64,000 nt of DNA from the NCBI RefSeq assembly GCF_029892045.1, contig NZ_CP120368.1:3658001-3722000 (forward strand), given 5' to 3'. Source of the stretch: Sinorhizobium numidicum (GTDB taxonomy: Bacteria > Pseudomonadota > Alphaproteobacteria > Rhizobiales > Rhizobiaceae). The first letter of the stretch is position 1; each line of letters opens with the position of its first letter. The notes beneath the pieces were generated by a model. It was not told where the DNA came from and made no database searches. It saw nothing but the letters and a program-made list of their open reading frames with translations. The translations under genes and the position numbers were made by a program. Positions 17,822 through 27,004 of this stretch are shown in pieces.

Positions 17822-19222
17822 GTGAAAGAGAATAGTTTCGTATCCGCCGACGATATTCGCTCGGCCTTTTCCGCCGCGATGTCCGCGATGTACCGCGAGG
17901 AGGTTCCAGCTTACGGCACGCTGATGGAGCTGGTAGCGAAGGTCAATGCCGAGACCTTGGCAACGGATGCCGTCTTGAAGCGGCGCCTGCAGGCGACCGA
18001 TTCGCTCGATCGCATCTCCGAGGAGCGCCACGGCGCGATCCGTCTCGGCACCCCGGCCGAGCTCTCGACGATGCGCCGCGTCTTCGCGGTCATGGGCATG
18101 TATCCGGTCGGCTACTACGATCTTTCGACCGCGGGCGTACCGGTTCACTCGACGGCCTTTCGCCCGGTCGGTGACGCCGCGCTGAAGCGCAACCCGTTCC
18201 GCGTGTTCACTTCGCTGCTCAGACTCGAGCTGATCGCCGATGTGAAGCTGCGCGCCGAAGCGGAAGCGATCCTCGGCGAGCGGAACATCTTCATGCCAGG
18301 CGCGATCGAGCTTACGGAAAAGGCCGAGCGCGACGGCGGCCTCGATAAGGCCGACGCCGAACGCTTCGTCGCCGAAGCGCTCGAAACCTTCCGCTGGCAC
18401 GACAAGGCCAATGTCAGCGCCGACATGTACACGCGCCTGCACGATGCGCACCGGCTGATCGCCGACGTGGTGTCTTTCAAAGGTCCGCACATCAATCATC
18501 TGACGCCGCGAACGCTGGACATCGACCGGGTGCAGGCGCTGATGCCCGAATACGGCATCGCTCCCAAGGCCGTGGTCGAAGGGCCGCCGACGCGCAACTG
18601 CCCGATCCTCTTGCGCCAGACGTCTTTCAAGGCCTTGGAAGAACCGGTTTCCTTCCAGGACGGCGATGGCGGTTGGAAGATCGGCTCGCACACTGCGCGC
18701 TTCGGCGAGATCGAACAGCGCGGCATCGCGCTGACGCCCAAGGGACGCGGCCTCTATGACCGGCTGCTCGACCAATCGCGCAAAATCGTCCGTCCCGCCG
18801 CCGATGGTTCCAATGCGGCACAATACGAAGCGGCTCTTGCCGAGGCTTTCGGAGCCTTCCCGGACAGTTGGGCCGAAATCCGCGAGGCGGGCCTCGGCTA
18901 TTTCAGCTATTCTCTGACCGAAAAGGGCCGGCAGACGAAAGTCACGGGCAATCTCGACCTCGGTTCGCTGATCGCCGACGGCCTCGTGCAGTTCGATCCG
19001 ATCGTCTACGAGGACTTCCTTCCGGTCAGCGCCGCCGGTATCTTCCAATCGAACCTCGGCGACGGCGCACAGCAGGACTTCGTCGCGAGCCCCAACCAGA
19101 AGCGCTTCGAGGCCGATCTCGGTGTCGCCGTGCTCAACGAATTCGATCACTATGCCGGAATCGAGCGGGCATCGATCGGGAGCTGCCTTCGGGCTCTGAG
19201 CGCCGCCATGGCGGCAGAATGA
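17822..19222 (+). CDS. hglS: 2-oxoadipate dioxygenase/decarboxylase (HglS/YdcJ, DUF1338)
   Basis: Iron(II) enzyme of the vicinal-oxygen-chelate fold that converts 2-oxoadipate and oxygen to D-2-hydroxyglutarate and CO2 in bacterial lysine breakdown. The protein of 466 residues starts best at GTG 17822 (KENSFVSADDIRSAF), with GAGGCGAG upstream; an ATG at 17783 would add 13 weak residues. Numbered from this start, H70 and R74 occur in ERHGAIR and H226 in GPHINH, the positions I recall for the HglS metal ligands and substrate arginine. The third ligand fits E296 in RFGEIEQRG, two residues on from E294. It is the first gene of a four-gene operon, 10 bases before the next start. Confidence 0.9.
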   Translation: MKENSFVSADDIRSAFSAAMSAMYREEVPAYGTLMELVAKVNAETLATDAVLKRRLQATDSLDRISEERHGAIRLGTPAELSTMRRVFAVMGMYPVGYYDLSTAGVPVHSTAFRPVGDAALKRNPFRVFTSLLRLELIADVKLRAEAEAILGERNIFMPGAIELTEKAERDGGLDKADAERFVAEALETFRWHDKANVSADMYTRLHDAHRLIADVVSFKGPHINHLTPRTLDIDRVQALMPEYGIAPKAVVEGPPTRNCPILLRQTSFKALEEPVSFQDGDGGWKIGSHTARFGEIEQRGIALTPKGRGLYDRLLDQSRKIVRPAADGSNAAQYEAALAEAFGAFPDSWAEIREAGLGYFSYSLTEKGRQTKVTGNLDLGSLIADGLVQFDPIVYEDFLPVSAAGIFQSNLGDGAQQDFVASPNQKRFEADLGVAVLNEFDHYAGIERASIGSCLRALSAAMAAE

Positions 19223-19232
19223 TACGTCGCTA

Positions 19233-20654
19233 ATGATTGAACAGGAACATCTCGACCGGCTGGTGAAGATCCTTGGCGACAAGGGCGTCCTCACGCGTGC
19301 CGAAGACATGGAAGCCTACGAGACCGGCGCCCGCTATGATCACGGCCGCGCGGCCGTCGTGCTGCGCCCGGCGACGACCGCGGAGGTGTCGGCCGCGGTT
19401 GCCTATTGCGTCGCCAACGGCATCGCTCTCATTCCGCAGTCCGGCAATACCGGCCTGGTTTCCGGATCGACGCCGGACAGTTCCGGCAACGAGGCCGTCC
19501 TCAGCCTCGACCGGCTGACCCGGCAGTTCGAGCTCGATCTCGACAATCGTTCGGTGCGAGTCGATGCAGGATTTCGCCTGTCCGACCTCAACCGGCGACT
19601 GGAAGAACACGACCTGTTCTTCCCGATCGATCTTGGCGCCGACCCGCGGCTCGGCGGCATGATCGCGACAAATACCGGCGGCTCGCGTTTCCTGAAATAC
19701 GGGGACGTCCGCCGTAACACGCTGGGCTTGAAGGTCGTGCTCGCCGACCAAACCGGCACGGTACTCGATCTCGACTGCGACCTGCGCAAGAACAATACCG
19801 GTGTCGACTGGAAGCAGATTTTCATCGGGACCTCCGGCGCCTTCGGCATCGTCACCGAATGCATGCTCAACCTCGAGCGCGTTCCGAAGCAGACGTCGAC
19901 GGCGTTTCTGGTGCCGGCGAGCGGCGCTCATGTGCTGCCGCTGCTCAAAGCCATGGAAGAGCGGCTCGGCGCCTATCTCTCGGCCTTCGAAGGCATGTCG
20001 AAGAACGCGATCGCCGCCGCCTTTGCGCATGTGCCATCGCTGAAGAATTCATTCCACGGCGGCAATATCCCGGACTATGTGATCCTCGCCGAAATCTCCC
20101 GCACCTGGGAACCGCGCGAGGGGGAACAATCGCTCGATGCGGTTCTCGAAACGGTGCTCGCGGAAATATGGGAGACGGAAGAAGCGCCGCTCGCCGACGC
20201 TTTCGTCGGGCCGCCGCACGAGACCTGGGCGCTCCGCCATGCGCTTTCGGAAGGCGTGAAGCATCTCGGCAAGCTGATAGCTTTCGATCTTTCCTTCCGC
20301 AGGGGTGACATCATGGCCTTCTGCGACCATATGAAGGCGGAAATGCCGGAGAAATTTCCCGGCGTCACCGTCTGCGATTTCGGCCACATTGGCGATGGCG
20401 GCGTCCACTTCAACCTGGTCGTTGCGAGGGATAGCTCGCTATTGACCGACGGCAGCTTCGAGCAGCGCCTGCGCGAATGGGTGTTCGCCGTTGCAGTCGA
20501 GCAGTATCGCGGCAGTTTCAGCGCGGAACATGCGATCGGCCGCAGCAACCAGGCACTTTACGATTTCTACACACCGGAAAAACTCAAGGACATGGCCGCC
20601 GGCCTCAAGACACTCACCTCGCCAGGAAAACTCGGCAGCGTGCGTTTTGGCTAG
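19233..20654 (+). CDS. FAD-binding D-2-hydroxyglutarate dehydrogenase
   Basis: A 473-residue GlcD-type flavoprotein: FAD-binding PCMH domain with PQSGNTGLVSGSTPD near 70 and GMIATNTGGSRFLKYGDVR near 145, and a C-terminal oxidase domain with DFGHIGDGGVHFN and GSFSAEHAIG. Such proteins oxidise D-2-hydroxy acids and pass electrons to the respiratory chain or ETF. Lying directly between hglS and the aldehyde dehydrogenase, it most likely oxidises the D-2-hydroxyglutarate released by HglS to 2-oxoglutarate. No good ribosome binding site precedes ATG 19233, so translation may be coupled to hglS, whose stop lies 10 bases upstream. D-lactate dehydrogenase is the main alternative. Confidence 0.85.
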   Translation: MIEQEHLDRLVKILGDKGVLTRAEDMEAYETGARYDHGRAAVVLRPATTAEVSAAVAYCVANGIALIPQSGNTGLVSGSTPDSSGNEAVLSLDRLTRQFELDLDNRSVRVDAGFRLSDLNRRLEEHDLFFPIDLGADPRLGGMIATNTGGSRFLKYGDVRRNTLGLKVVLADQTGTVLDLDCDLRKNNTGVDWKQIFIGTSGAFGIVTECMLNLERVPKQTSTAFLVPASGAHVLPLLKAMEERLGAYLSAFEGMSKNAIAAAFAHVPSLKNSFHGGNIPDYVILAEISRTWEPREGEQSLDAVLETVLAEIWETEEAPLADAFVGPPHETWALRHALSEGVKHLGKLIAFDLSFRRGDIMAFCDHMKAEMPEKFPGVTVCDFGHIGDGGVHFNLVVARDSSLLTDGSFEQRLREWVFAVAVEQYRGSFSAEHAIGRSNQALYDFYTPEKLKDMAAGLKTLTSPGKLGSVRFG

Positions 20655-20684
20655 GTCGTCGGAAGAACACGGGAGCAAGACGAG

Positions 20685-22217
20685 ATGAACATTGCAGCCA
20701 AGAAAGTCGACGTCGCCAAGGAGGCAGCCGCCCTCCTCGATAAGATGGGCGTCGCGAAAGAACTCTATACCGGCGGCGACATGCCGTCCTACAGCCCGGT
20801 CACCGGCGAGAAGATCGCGAGTCTGAAAACCGTTTCGGCGGCCGAAGCCGCCGCGAAGATCGAAAAAGCCGACGAGGCCTTCCGCGCCTGGCGGCTCGTG
20901 CCGGCGCCGAAGCGCGGCGAACTCGTGCGGTTGCTGGGCGAGGAGCTGCGCGCCTTCAAGGCCGATCTCGGCCGCCTCGTCTCGATCGAAGCCGGGAAGA
21001 TCCCGTCGGAAGGGCTCGGCGAAGTGCAGGAAATGATCGACATCTGCGATTTCGCCGTCGGCCTTTCCCGCCAGCTCTATGGTCTGACGATCGCCACCGA
21101 GCGCCCCGGCCACCGGATGATGGAAACCTGGCATCCGCTTGGCGTCGTCGGCATCATTTCCGCCTTCAACTTCCCGGTCGCCGTCTGGTCGTGGAACGCC
21201 GCACTGGCGCTCGTCTGCGGTGACGCCGTCGTCTGGAAGCCGTCCGAAAAGACGCCGCTCACCGCACTTGCATCGCAGGCTATTCTCGAGCGTGCCCTCG
21301 CCCGCTTCGGCGACGCGCCGGACGGCCTGTCGCAGGTCTTGATCGGCGACCGCGCAATCGGCGAGGTTCTCGTCGACCATCCGAAGGTTGCGCTCGTTTC
21401 GGCGACCGGCTCCACGCGCATGGGCTGCGAAGTCGGGCCGCGCCTTGCCAAGCGCTTCGCCCGCGCCATCCTCGAACTCGGCGGCAACAATGCCGGCGTC
21501 GTCTGCCCTTCGGCCGATCTCGACATGGCGCTCCGCGCGATCGCCTTCGGCGCCATGGGCACCGCCGGCCAGCGCTGCACGACGCTGCGCCGCCTCTTCG
21601 TGCACGAGAGTGTCTATGATCAGCTCGTGCCGCGGCTGAAGAAGGCCTACGCGTCCGTCTCCGTCGGCAATCCGCTCGAAAGCACCGCGCTCGTCGGCCC
21701 GCTCGTCGATAAGGCGGCCTTCGACAGCATGCAGAACGCGATCGCCGAAGCAACGGCTCATGGCGGCACCCTCACCGGCGGCGAACGCGTCGAACTCGGC
21801 TACGAGAACGGCTACTATGTGAAACCCGCGCTCGTCGAGATGCCGAAGCAGACAGGCCCGGTCCTCGAAGAGACCTTCGCCCCAATCCTCTACGTCATGA
21901 AATACAGCGACTTCGACGCCGTGCTTGCCGAACACAATGCCGTCGCGGCCGGGCTTTCGTCTTCAATCTTCACCCGCGACATGCAGGAGTCCGAGCGCTT
22001 CCTGGCAGCCGACGGCTCGGATTGCGGCATCGCCAATGTCAACATCGGCACCTCCGGTGCGGAAATCGGCGGCGCCTTCGGCGGCGAGAAGGAAACCGGC
22101 GGCGGCCGGGAATCCGGCTCCGATGCCTGGAAGGCCTATATGCGCCGAGCCACCAATACGGTGAACTATTCGAAAGCTCTGCCGCTGGCGCAGGGCGTCT
22201 CCTTCGACATCGAATAG
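20685..22217 (+). CDS. amaB: L-2-aminoadipate-6-semialdehyde dehydrogenase (ALDH7/antiquitin family)
   Basis: A 510-residue NAD-dependent aldehyde dehydrogenase that oxidises 2-aminoadipate semialdehyde (in equilibrium with piperideine-6-carboxylate) to 2-aminoadipate. The catalytic cysteine is about C298 in GTAGQRCTTLRRL and the general base about E264 in LELGGNNA. The C-terminal block NVNIGTSGAEIGGAFGGEK followed by ETGGGRESGSDAWKAYMRR is typical of ALDH7A1/antiquitin, which separates it from other aldehyde dehydrogenases. A GGGAGCAAGACGAG ribosome binding region precedes ATG 20685. It is 30 bases after the dehydrogenase gene and 8 bases before the aminotransferase, so in the same operon. 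Confidence 0.9.
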   Translation: MNIAAKKVDVAKEAAALLDKMGVAKELYTGGDMPSYSPVTGEKIASLKTVSAAEAAAKIEKADEAFRAWRLVPAPKRGELVRLLGEELRAFKADLGRLVSIEAGKIPSEGLGEVQEMIDICDFAVGLSRQLYGLTIATERPGHRMMETWHPLGVVGIISAFNFPVAVWSWNAALALVCGDAVVWKPSEKTPLTALASQAILERALARFGDAPDGLSQVLIGDRAIGEVLVDHPKVALVSATGSTRMGCEVGPRLAKRFARAILELGGNNAGVVCPSADLDMALRAIAFGAMGTAGQRCTTLRRLFVHESVYDQLVPRLKKAYASVSVGNPLESTALVGPLVDKAAFDSMQNAIAEATAHGGTLTGGERVELGYENGYYVKPALVEMPKQTGPVLEETFAPILYVMKYSDFDAVLAEHNAVAAGLSSSIFTRDMQESERFLAADGSDCGIANVNIGTSGAEIGGAFGGEKETGGGRESGSDAWKAYMRRATNTVNYSKALPLAQGVSFDIE

Positions 22218-22225
22218 GATCGGCC

Positions 22226-23458
22226 ATGACCATCAATGCAACGGTCAAGGAGGTGGGCTTTCTGCCCGCCTCGCGGATCTCCTCGATCGGCGTTTCGGAA
22301 ATCCTGAAGATCGGCGCCCGTGCCAGCGCCATGAAGCGCGAGGGCAAGCCGGTCATCATCCTCGGCGCCGGCGAGCCGGATTTCGACACGCCGGACCACG
22401 TCAAGCGGTCGGCCTGGGAAGCGATCCAGCGCGGCGAGACGAAGTACACCGCGCTCGACGGCACGCCGGAGCTGAAGATGGCGATCCGCGAAAAGTTTCA
22501 GCGCGAGAACGGCCTCATCTACGAGACGGACGAGATCACCGTCGCGACCGGCGCCAAGCAGATCCTCTTCAACGCCATGATGGCGACGATCAATCCCGGC
22601 GACGAGGTGATCATCCCCACGCCCTACTGGACCTCCTATTCGGATATCGTCCAGATCTGCGCGGGCAAGCCGGTGCTGATCGCCTGCGATGCAGCGGCGG
22701 GGTTCCGCCTCTCGGCAGCACAGCTCGAAGCGGCGATCACGCCGAAGACGCGCTGGCTGCTCTTGAACTCGCCCTCGAACCCGTCGGGCGCCGCCTACAG
22801 CGCCGCCGACTACCGGCCGCTGCTCGACGTCCTGCTTAAGCATCCGCATGTCTGGCTGCTCGTCGACGACATGTACGAACATATCGTCTATGACGATTTC
22901 CGCTTCGTCACCCCGGCCGCGCTCGAGCCTCGTCTGAAAGAACGCACGCTGACCGTCAACGGAGTGTCGAAAGCCTATGCGATGACCGGCTGGCGGATTG
23001 GCTATGCCGGCGGCCCGCGCGAACTGATCAAGGCGATGGCGGTCGTGCAGAGCCAGGCGACTTCCTGCCCGGCATCGGTGAGCCAGGCAGCTTCCGTCGC
23101 GGCACTCACCGGCCCGCAGGATTTCTTGAAAGAGCGCACCGCGAGCTTCCGGCGCCGCCGCGACCTTGTGGTAAGCCGGCTCAATGCGATCGATGGTCTC
23201 GATTGCCGCGTGCCGGAAGGCGCGTTCTACACTTTCTCCGGTTGCGCCGGCCTGCTTGGTAAGGTGACACCCTCGGGCAGAAAGATCGAGACGGATACGG
23301 ACTTCTGTACCTATCTCCTGGAAGACGCGCATGTCGCCGTCGTCCCGGGTTCCGCATTCGGGCTTTCGCCCTTCTTCCGTATTTCCTATGCGACCTCGGA
23401 GGCGGAACTGCAGGAAGCGCTCGCCCGCATCGCCGCCGCCTGCGCGCGGCTTTCCTGA
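22226..23458 (+). CDS. aatB: class I/II PLP aminotransferase, AatB type; probable 2-aminoadipate transaminase here
   Basis: A 410-residue fold-type I aminotransferase. The PLP lysine is K249 in NGVSKAYAMTGWRIGY. Other family motifs are GAGEPDFDTP, NSPSNPSGA, VDDMYEHIVYD and SPFFRISYA. In S. meliloti this type is called aspartate aminotransferase B. Its place as fourth gene of the lysine-type operon, 8 bases after amaB, supplies the one enzyme otherwise missing: conversion of 2-aminoadipate to 2-oxoadipate, the HglS substrate. Such enzymes are often promiscuous, so both activities may hold. The open frame extends 68 codons upstream, but ATG 22226 (MTINATVKEVGFLPASR) is the sensible start. Confidence 0.88.
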   Translation: MTINATVKEVGFLPASRISSIGVSEILKIGARASAMKREGKPVIILGAGEPDFDTPDHVKRSAWEAIQRGETKYTALDGTPELKMAIREKFQRENGLIYETDEITVATGAKQILFNAMMATINPGDEVIIPTPYWTSYSDIVQICAGKPVLIACDAAAGFRLSAAQLEAAITPKTRWLLLNSPSNPSGAAYSAADYRPLLDVLLKHPHVWLLVDDMYEHIVYDDFRFVTPAALEPRLKERTLTVNGVSKAYAMTGWRIGYAGGPRELIKAMAVVQSQATSCPASVSQAASVAALTGPQDFLKERTASFRRRRDLVVSRLNAIDGLDCRVPEGAFYTFSGCAGLLGKVTPSGRKIETDTDFCTYLLEDAHVAVVPGSAFGLSPFFRISYATSEAELQEALARIAAACARLS

Positions 23459-23468
23459 GAATTGGAGA

Positions 23469-23490
23469 GGCGGCCGACAGCCTGGCCGCC
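23469..23490 (+). terminator. weak hairpin after aatB
   Basis: GGCGGCC and GGCCGCC arms around eight bases, starting 10 bases after the aatB stop. It is followed by CTTCCC, not a proper T run, so its function as a terminator is uncertain. Confidence 0.35.
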
Positions 23491-23628
23491 CTTCCCGCTC
23501 TCGGCACAGCACAGCTCCGACGCAACGGAACGATGCGGCCGCCAATTTCGGCGCCGACTGGTCAGCACTTTTCGAGATCTGCTGGCGCACGCGGAGCGGG
23601 ACGTCCGCCCGCCGCGCGGGCGCGCCGA

Positions 23629-24900
23629 TCAGCGAATCAATATCGCCCGGAAATCGTTGACATTCGTGCCGGTCGGCCCAGGAACAAAAAGATCGCCACT
23701 CGCGGCGAAAGCCGACCAGGCATCGTGCCGGGCGAGATGCGCCCGGGGATCGACGCCTGCCGCCCGCATGCGGCCCACGCTCGTCGCGTCCGCAAAGGCA
23801 CCGGCATTGTCCTCCGAGCCGTCGATGCCGTCCGTGTCGGCGGCAAGCGCATCGATCCCGGCGACGCCATCGATATCGAGTGCCAGCGACAGCAGGAATT
23901 CGCTGTTGCGCCCGCCCCTGCCGTAACTGTCGCCGGAAATCGTCACCGTGGTCTCGCCGCCGGAAAGTAGCACGACGGGTTTGGCGAATGGACGGTCGCG
24001 CAGCATCACCTCGCGCGCGAGCGCCGCATGCATGCGGCCGATGTCGCGCGCCTCGCCCTCGATTGCATCCGAGAGGATCATCGCCTCGAAGCCTCTCTCC
24101 CGCGCCCGCACCGCCGCCGCTTCGAGCGAGACGCTCGCCGAGGCGATCACGTGGTATTCGTTGCCGGCAAAGGCCGGATCGTCTGGACTGGGCGCACGCG
24201 CGGCATCGGAAGAGAGATGCGCCATCACCCGCTCGGGCAGAGCCATGGCATAACGTGCCACGATCTCGCGCGCCTCCTCGACGCGCGACCGGTCCGGCAC
24301 CGTCGGGCCGGAGGCGACGAAGGCAGGGTTGTCACCGGGAACGTCCGAGACGACCAGACTGACGACGCGCGCCGGCGATGCGGCAAAGGCGAGCCGGCCA
24401 CCCTTGATCCGCGAGACATGCTTGCGCACGACATTCATCGCGGAGATCGGCGCGCCGGAGGCGAGCAAGGCCTTGTTGACGGCAATCTCGTCTTCGAGCG
24501 TCAGGCCTTCGGGCGGCGCCGGCAAAAGCGCCGAGCCACCGCCGGAAATCAGCGCCACCACCAGATCATCCCGCGTTAATCCTTCGACCAGCCTTAGGAG
24601 CGCCGACGAGGCGACGAGCCCCGCCTCGTCGGGCACCGGATGGGCCGATTGCAGCACCTTGATCCGCTCGCATGTCTCGACCGGTCCGTGCCGCGCGACG
24701 ACGGCGCCCTCCAACGGACCGTCCCAGAGGCGCTCGAAGGCGGCCGCCATCTGGCTCGCCGCCTTGCCGGCGCCGACGACGATGGTGCGCCCCTTCGGCC
24801 GCGCCGGCAAATGGGCCCGAATGGCGGCGTAGGGATCAGCCGCCGCGACGGCAGCCTCGAAGAGAACTGTGAGAAAGGAGCGTGGCTCGATCGATGCCAT
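23629..24900 (-). CDS. glycerate 2-kinase (GckA/TtuD, MOFRL family)
   Basis: A 423-residue MOFRL-family kinase that phosphorylates D-glycerate to 2-phosphoglycerate, feeding lower glycolysis. Older annotation calls this family hydroxypyruvate reductase. Visible motifs are VVGAGKAASQMA, LISGGGSALLPAP, KHVSRIKGGRLA, LLSGGETTVTISG, GRGGRNSEFLLSL and ADTDGIDG. ATG 24900 (MASIEPRSF) is chosen; the open frame continues 67 codons upstream but overlaps the next gene with meaningless sequence. It begins four bases after the Dabb gene and is the last of the run Dabb/GMC dehydrogenase. Tartrate, serine-cycle or sugar-acid breakdown could supply glycerate; the neighbouring oxidoreductases suggest the latter. 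Confidence 0.88.
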   Translation of the reverse strand: MASIEPRSFLTVLFEAAVAAADPYAAIRAHLPARPKGRTIVVGAGKAASQMAAAFERLWDGPLEGAVVARHGPVETCERIKVLQSAHPVPDEAGLVASSALLRLVEGLTRDDLVVALISGGGSALLPAPPEGLTLEDEIAVNKALLASGAPISAMNVVRKHVSRIKGGRLAFAASPARVVSLVVSDVPGDNPAFVASGPTVPDRSRVEEAREIVARYAMALPERVMAHLSSDAARAPSPDDPAFAGNEYHVIASASVSLEAAAVRARERGFEAMILSDAIEGEARDIGRMHAALAREVMLRDRPFAKPVVLLSGGETTVTISGDSYGRGGRNSEFLLSLALDIDGVAGIDALAADTDGIDGSEDNAGAFADATSVGRMRAAGVDPRAHLARHDAWSAFAASGDLFVPGPTGTNVNDFRAILIR

Positions 24901-24904
24901 GGAA

Positions 24905-25228
24905 TCAATCCGGGATTTCGAGGTCGTAGACGAAGACACCTTGTACGCCGCCTTGCGCCGCTGCAACGATTTTTCCGCCGGCCCTGCGATGCTCAGGATC
25001 ATCCAGATAGGCATCGCGCGCCGCCGCATCGGCGAAATCGACGATGAATCCTTGGGAATAACCCTTGTCCATGCCCGTCTCCGGGCTGACATTGGCGCCA
25101 ATATGCGCGCCGAGGAAGCCCGACAGACGCTCGCTCAGGACCGCGATCTCCGCAAAGATCGCGGCCTTTTCAGCCTCGCTCACCTCTTGGCGAAAGCGGA
25201 TGAAAACACAATGCCGAATCATGGTCAT
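24905..25228 (-). CDS. Dabb (stress-responsive alpha/beta barrel) domain protein
   Basis: A 107-residue ferredoxin-like barrel protein of the Dabb family: IRHCVFIRFR at the start, MDKGYSQGFIVDFADAAARD in the middle and YLDDPEHRR at 75-85. These small dimers occur in stress responses and, in some cases, act as lyases or cyclases in catabolic and polyketide pathways. The catalytic role here is unknown. It sits 6 bases after the GMC oxidoreductase and 4 bases before glycerate kinase, so it is cotranscribed and may act on the product of the GMC enzyme. Confidence 0.85.
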   Translation of the reverse strand: MTMIRHCVFIRFRQEVSEAEKAAIFAEIAVLSERLSGFLGAHIGANVSPETGMDKGYSQGFIVDFADAAARDAYLDDPEHRRAGGKIVAAAQGGVQGVFVYDLEIPD

Positions 25229-25234
25229 CCCGCC

Positions 25235-26890
25235 TCAGCAGATATCGGCGCGGGCGCGCGGGCGGGTATCGTTGCGCTCATACTGAAAGATCGCGCGCGG
25301 CAGCGGCGGCAGCCCCCGGATGATGTCGGCGCCCTTCTCACCCATCATGATCGTCGGGCCGTTGGTGTTGCACGACGGGACCCGCGGCATCACCGAGCTG
25401 TCGCAGACGCGTAAACCTTCAAGCCCATGCACTTTCAGTTCCAGGTCCACAACCGCCATCGCGTCTGTTCCCATCTTGCAGGTGCCGACCGGATGATGAT
25501 CGGTCTTGGCATTGGCGCAGCCGTATTCGAAGAGCTCGTCTTCCGTCTTGATGTTGTTACCCGGCAAACGTTCCGCCAGCACATAGGACTTCAGGGCCGG
25601 CTGCTGCATGACCTCGCGAGCGATCCGCAATCCCTCGATCGACATTTTCCGATCATGCGGGTCCTCCCAGTAATTCGGGTCGATCAGCGGGGCCGCCGCC
25701 GGATCGGCGGAAGCAAGCCGAACGGTTCCGCGCGAGCGCGGGTGCAGATAGGCCGAGTTCAGCGTCACGCCGGCATTCTTGAGCCGGGCGACGCCAGCCT
25801 CGATGCCCGAGCCGAGGCCGAGATGAAACTGGATATCCGGAGAGCGGGCGTTCGGATCGGCATACCAGAAGCCGCCCGTCTCGAACAGCGAAGAGGCGAC
25901 GGGGCCGGAGCGGAAGAGCACATACTGCAACCCGGCCCAGAGCGTGCGGTGCAGCTTGGCGGCGTTGTCGTAGGTGTGATCGCCCGTGCATTCCGAGATA
26001 ACGAAAAGATCGAGATGGTCCTGAAGGTTGCCGCCAACGCCGGAGAGATCATGGCGGGCCTCGATGCCGACCGAACGCAGGTGATCGGCCGGGCCGATGC
26101 CCGACTGCAACAGCAGCTTCGGCGAGCCGATGGCACCTGAAGAAACCAAGACCTCGCGATCGGCGCGGATCGTCTCGTTGCCCTTCGCCGTCACCACCTC
26201 CACGCCGACCGCCCGTTTGCCCTCAAGCAGGATGCGGGCGACGCGAGCGCCGGTACGCACCGTCAGATTCTTGCGATCTCTGATCGGTGAAAGATAGGCG
26301 AGCGAGGCGGAGGAGCGCCGGCGATTGCGCTGCGTCAATTGGTAAAAGCCGACACCCGCCTGCTGTTTCCCATTGAAATCGTGGTTATAGGGAATGCCGA
26401 GTTCCTGACCGGCGCGGATATAGGCGTCGCAGATCGGCAGAGCCGAGACCGGCATCGAGACGCCAAGCGGGCCGCCATAGGAGTGATAATCATCGGCGAA
26501 ACGCTCATTGTCCTCGGCGCGCTTGAAATAGGGCAGCACGCTGCGATAGTCCCAGCCGGTGCAGCCATCCTCGCTCGCCCAGAGATCGTAGTCGAGTGCG
26601 TTGCCACGGGTGTAAAGTTGCGCATTGATCGACGAGCCACCGCCGATCACCTTTGCCTGCGTGTAGCGTAGCACCCGGCCCTTCATGTGCTTCTGCGGCA
26701 CCGTATGCCAGCCCCAGCTTCCAACGCCCTTCGTCATCTTGGCAAAGCCGGCCGGCATGTGGAACAGCGGGTTCCAATCGCTGCCGCCCGCTTCGAGCAG
26801 CAGCACCTTGACCATCGGATCCTCGCTCAGGCGATTGGCAAGCACGCAGCCCGCGGGGCCGGCACCTGCGATGATGTAGTCATAGGTCAT
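25235..26890 (-). CDS. GMC-family FAD oxidoreductase (choline/alcohol dehydrogenase-like)
   Basis: A 551-residue glucose-methanol-choline family flavoenzyme. An N-terminal Rossmann FAD site [18 protein letters not shown] leads in, followed by [18 protein letters not shown] and [18 protein letters not shown]. The C-terminal catalytic part has [12 protein letters not shown] and [18 protein letters not shown]. In this family a C-terminal His/Asn pair oxidises a primary or secondary alcohol. It resembles BetA, but no choline or betaine gene is nearby, so the substrate is more likely a sugar, polyol or other alcohol. It heads a tight group with the Dabb protein and glycerate kinase. GAGGAC lies upstream of ATG 26890. 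Confidence 0.85.
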   Translation of the reverse strand: MTYDYIIAGAGPAGCVLANRLSEDPMVKVLLLEAGGSDWNPLFHMPAGFAKMTKGVGSWGWHTVPQKHMKGRVLRYTQAKVIGGGSSINAQLYTRGNALDYDLWASEDGCTGWDYRSVLPYFKRAEDNERFADDYHSYGGPLGVSMPVSALPICDAYIRAGQELGIPYNHDFNGKQQAGVGFYQLTQRNRRRSSASLAYLSPIRDRKNLTVRTGARVARILLEGKRAVGVEVVTAKGNETIRADREVLVSSGAIGSPKLLLQSGIGPADHLRSVGIEARHDLSGVGGNLQDHLDLFVISECTGDHTYDNAAKLHRTLWAGLQYVLFRSGPVASSLFETGGFWYADPNARSPDIQFHLGLGSGIEAGVARLKNAGVTLNSAYLHPRSRGTVRLASADPAAAPLIDPNYWEDPHDRKMSIEGLRIAREVMQQPALKSYVLAERLPGNNIKTEDELFEYGCANAKTDHHPVGTCKMGTDAMAVVDLELKVHGLEGLRVCDSSVMPRVPSCNTNGPTIMMGEKGADIIRGLPPLPRAIFQYERNDTRPRARADIC

Positions 26891-26940
26891 TCACATCGTC
26901 CTCAAGGTCCGCGTTTTTCGCGGGGTATGATTGTGGCACG

Positions 26941-27000
26941 CCTCTCATCCGGCTGCCGCCACCTTCTCGCCGCACGCGGGGAGAGGGCTAGGGTGAGGGG
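26941..27000. repeat. intergenic palindromic repeat between the SDR and GMC genes
   Basis: The sequence beginning CCTCTCATCCGGCTGCCG and ending in AGGGTGAGGGG, with an internal inverted repeat around TCGCCGCACGCGGGGAGA, is of a kind common in rhizobial intergenic DNA. It divides the minus-strand run into an upstream transporter/GMC/SDR part and a downstream GMC/Dabb/kinase part. Confidence 0.5.
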
Positions 27001-27004
27001 CCAC

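Noticed and set aside
25235..26890. Annotating the GMC enzyme as choline dehydrogenase betA
   Set aside because: General family likeness only; no betaine aldehyde dehydrogenase, betI or choline transporter nearby, so the substrate was left open.
26941..27000. Possible CRISPR or IS remnant between SDR and GMC genes
   Set aside because: A single palindromic unit with no repeated spacers, terminal repeats or transposase fragment.
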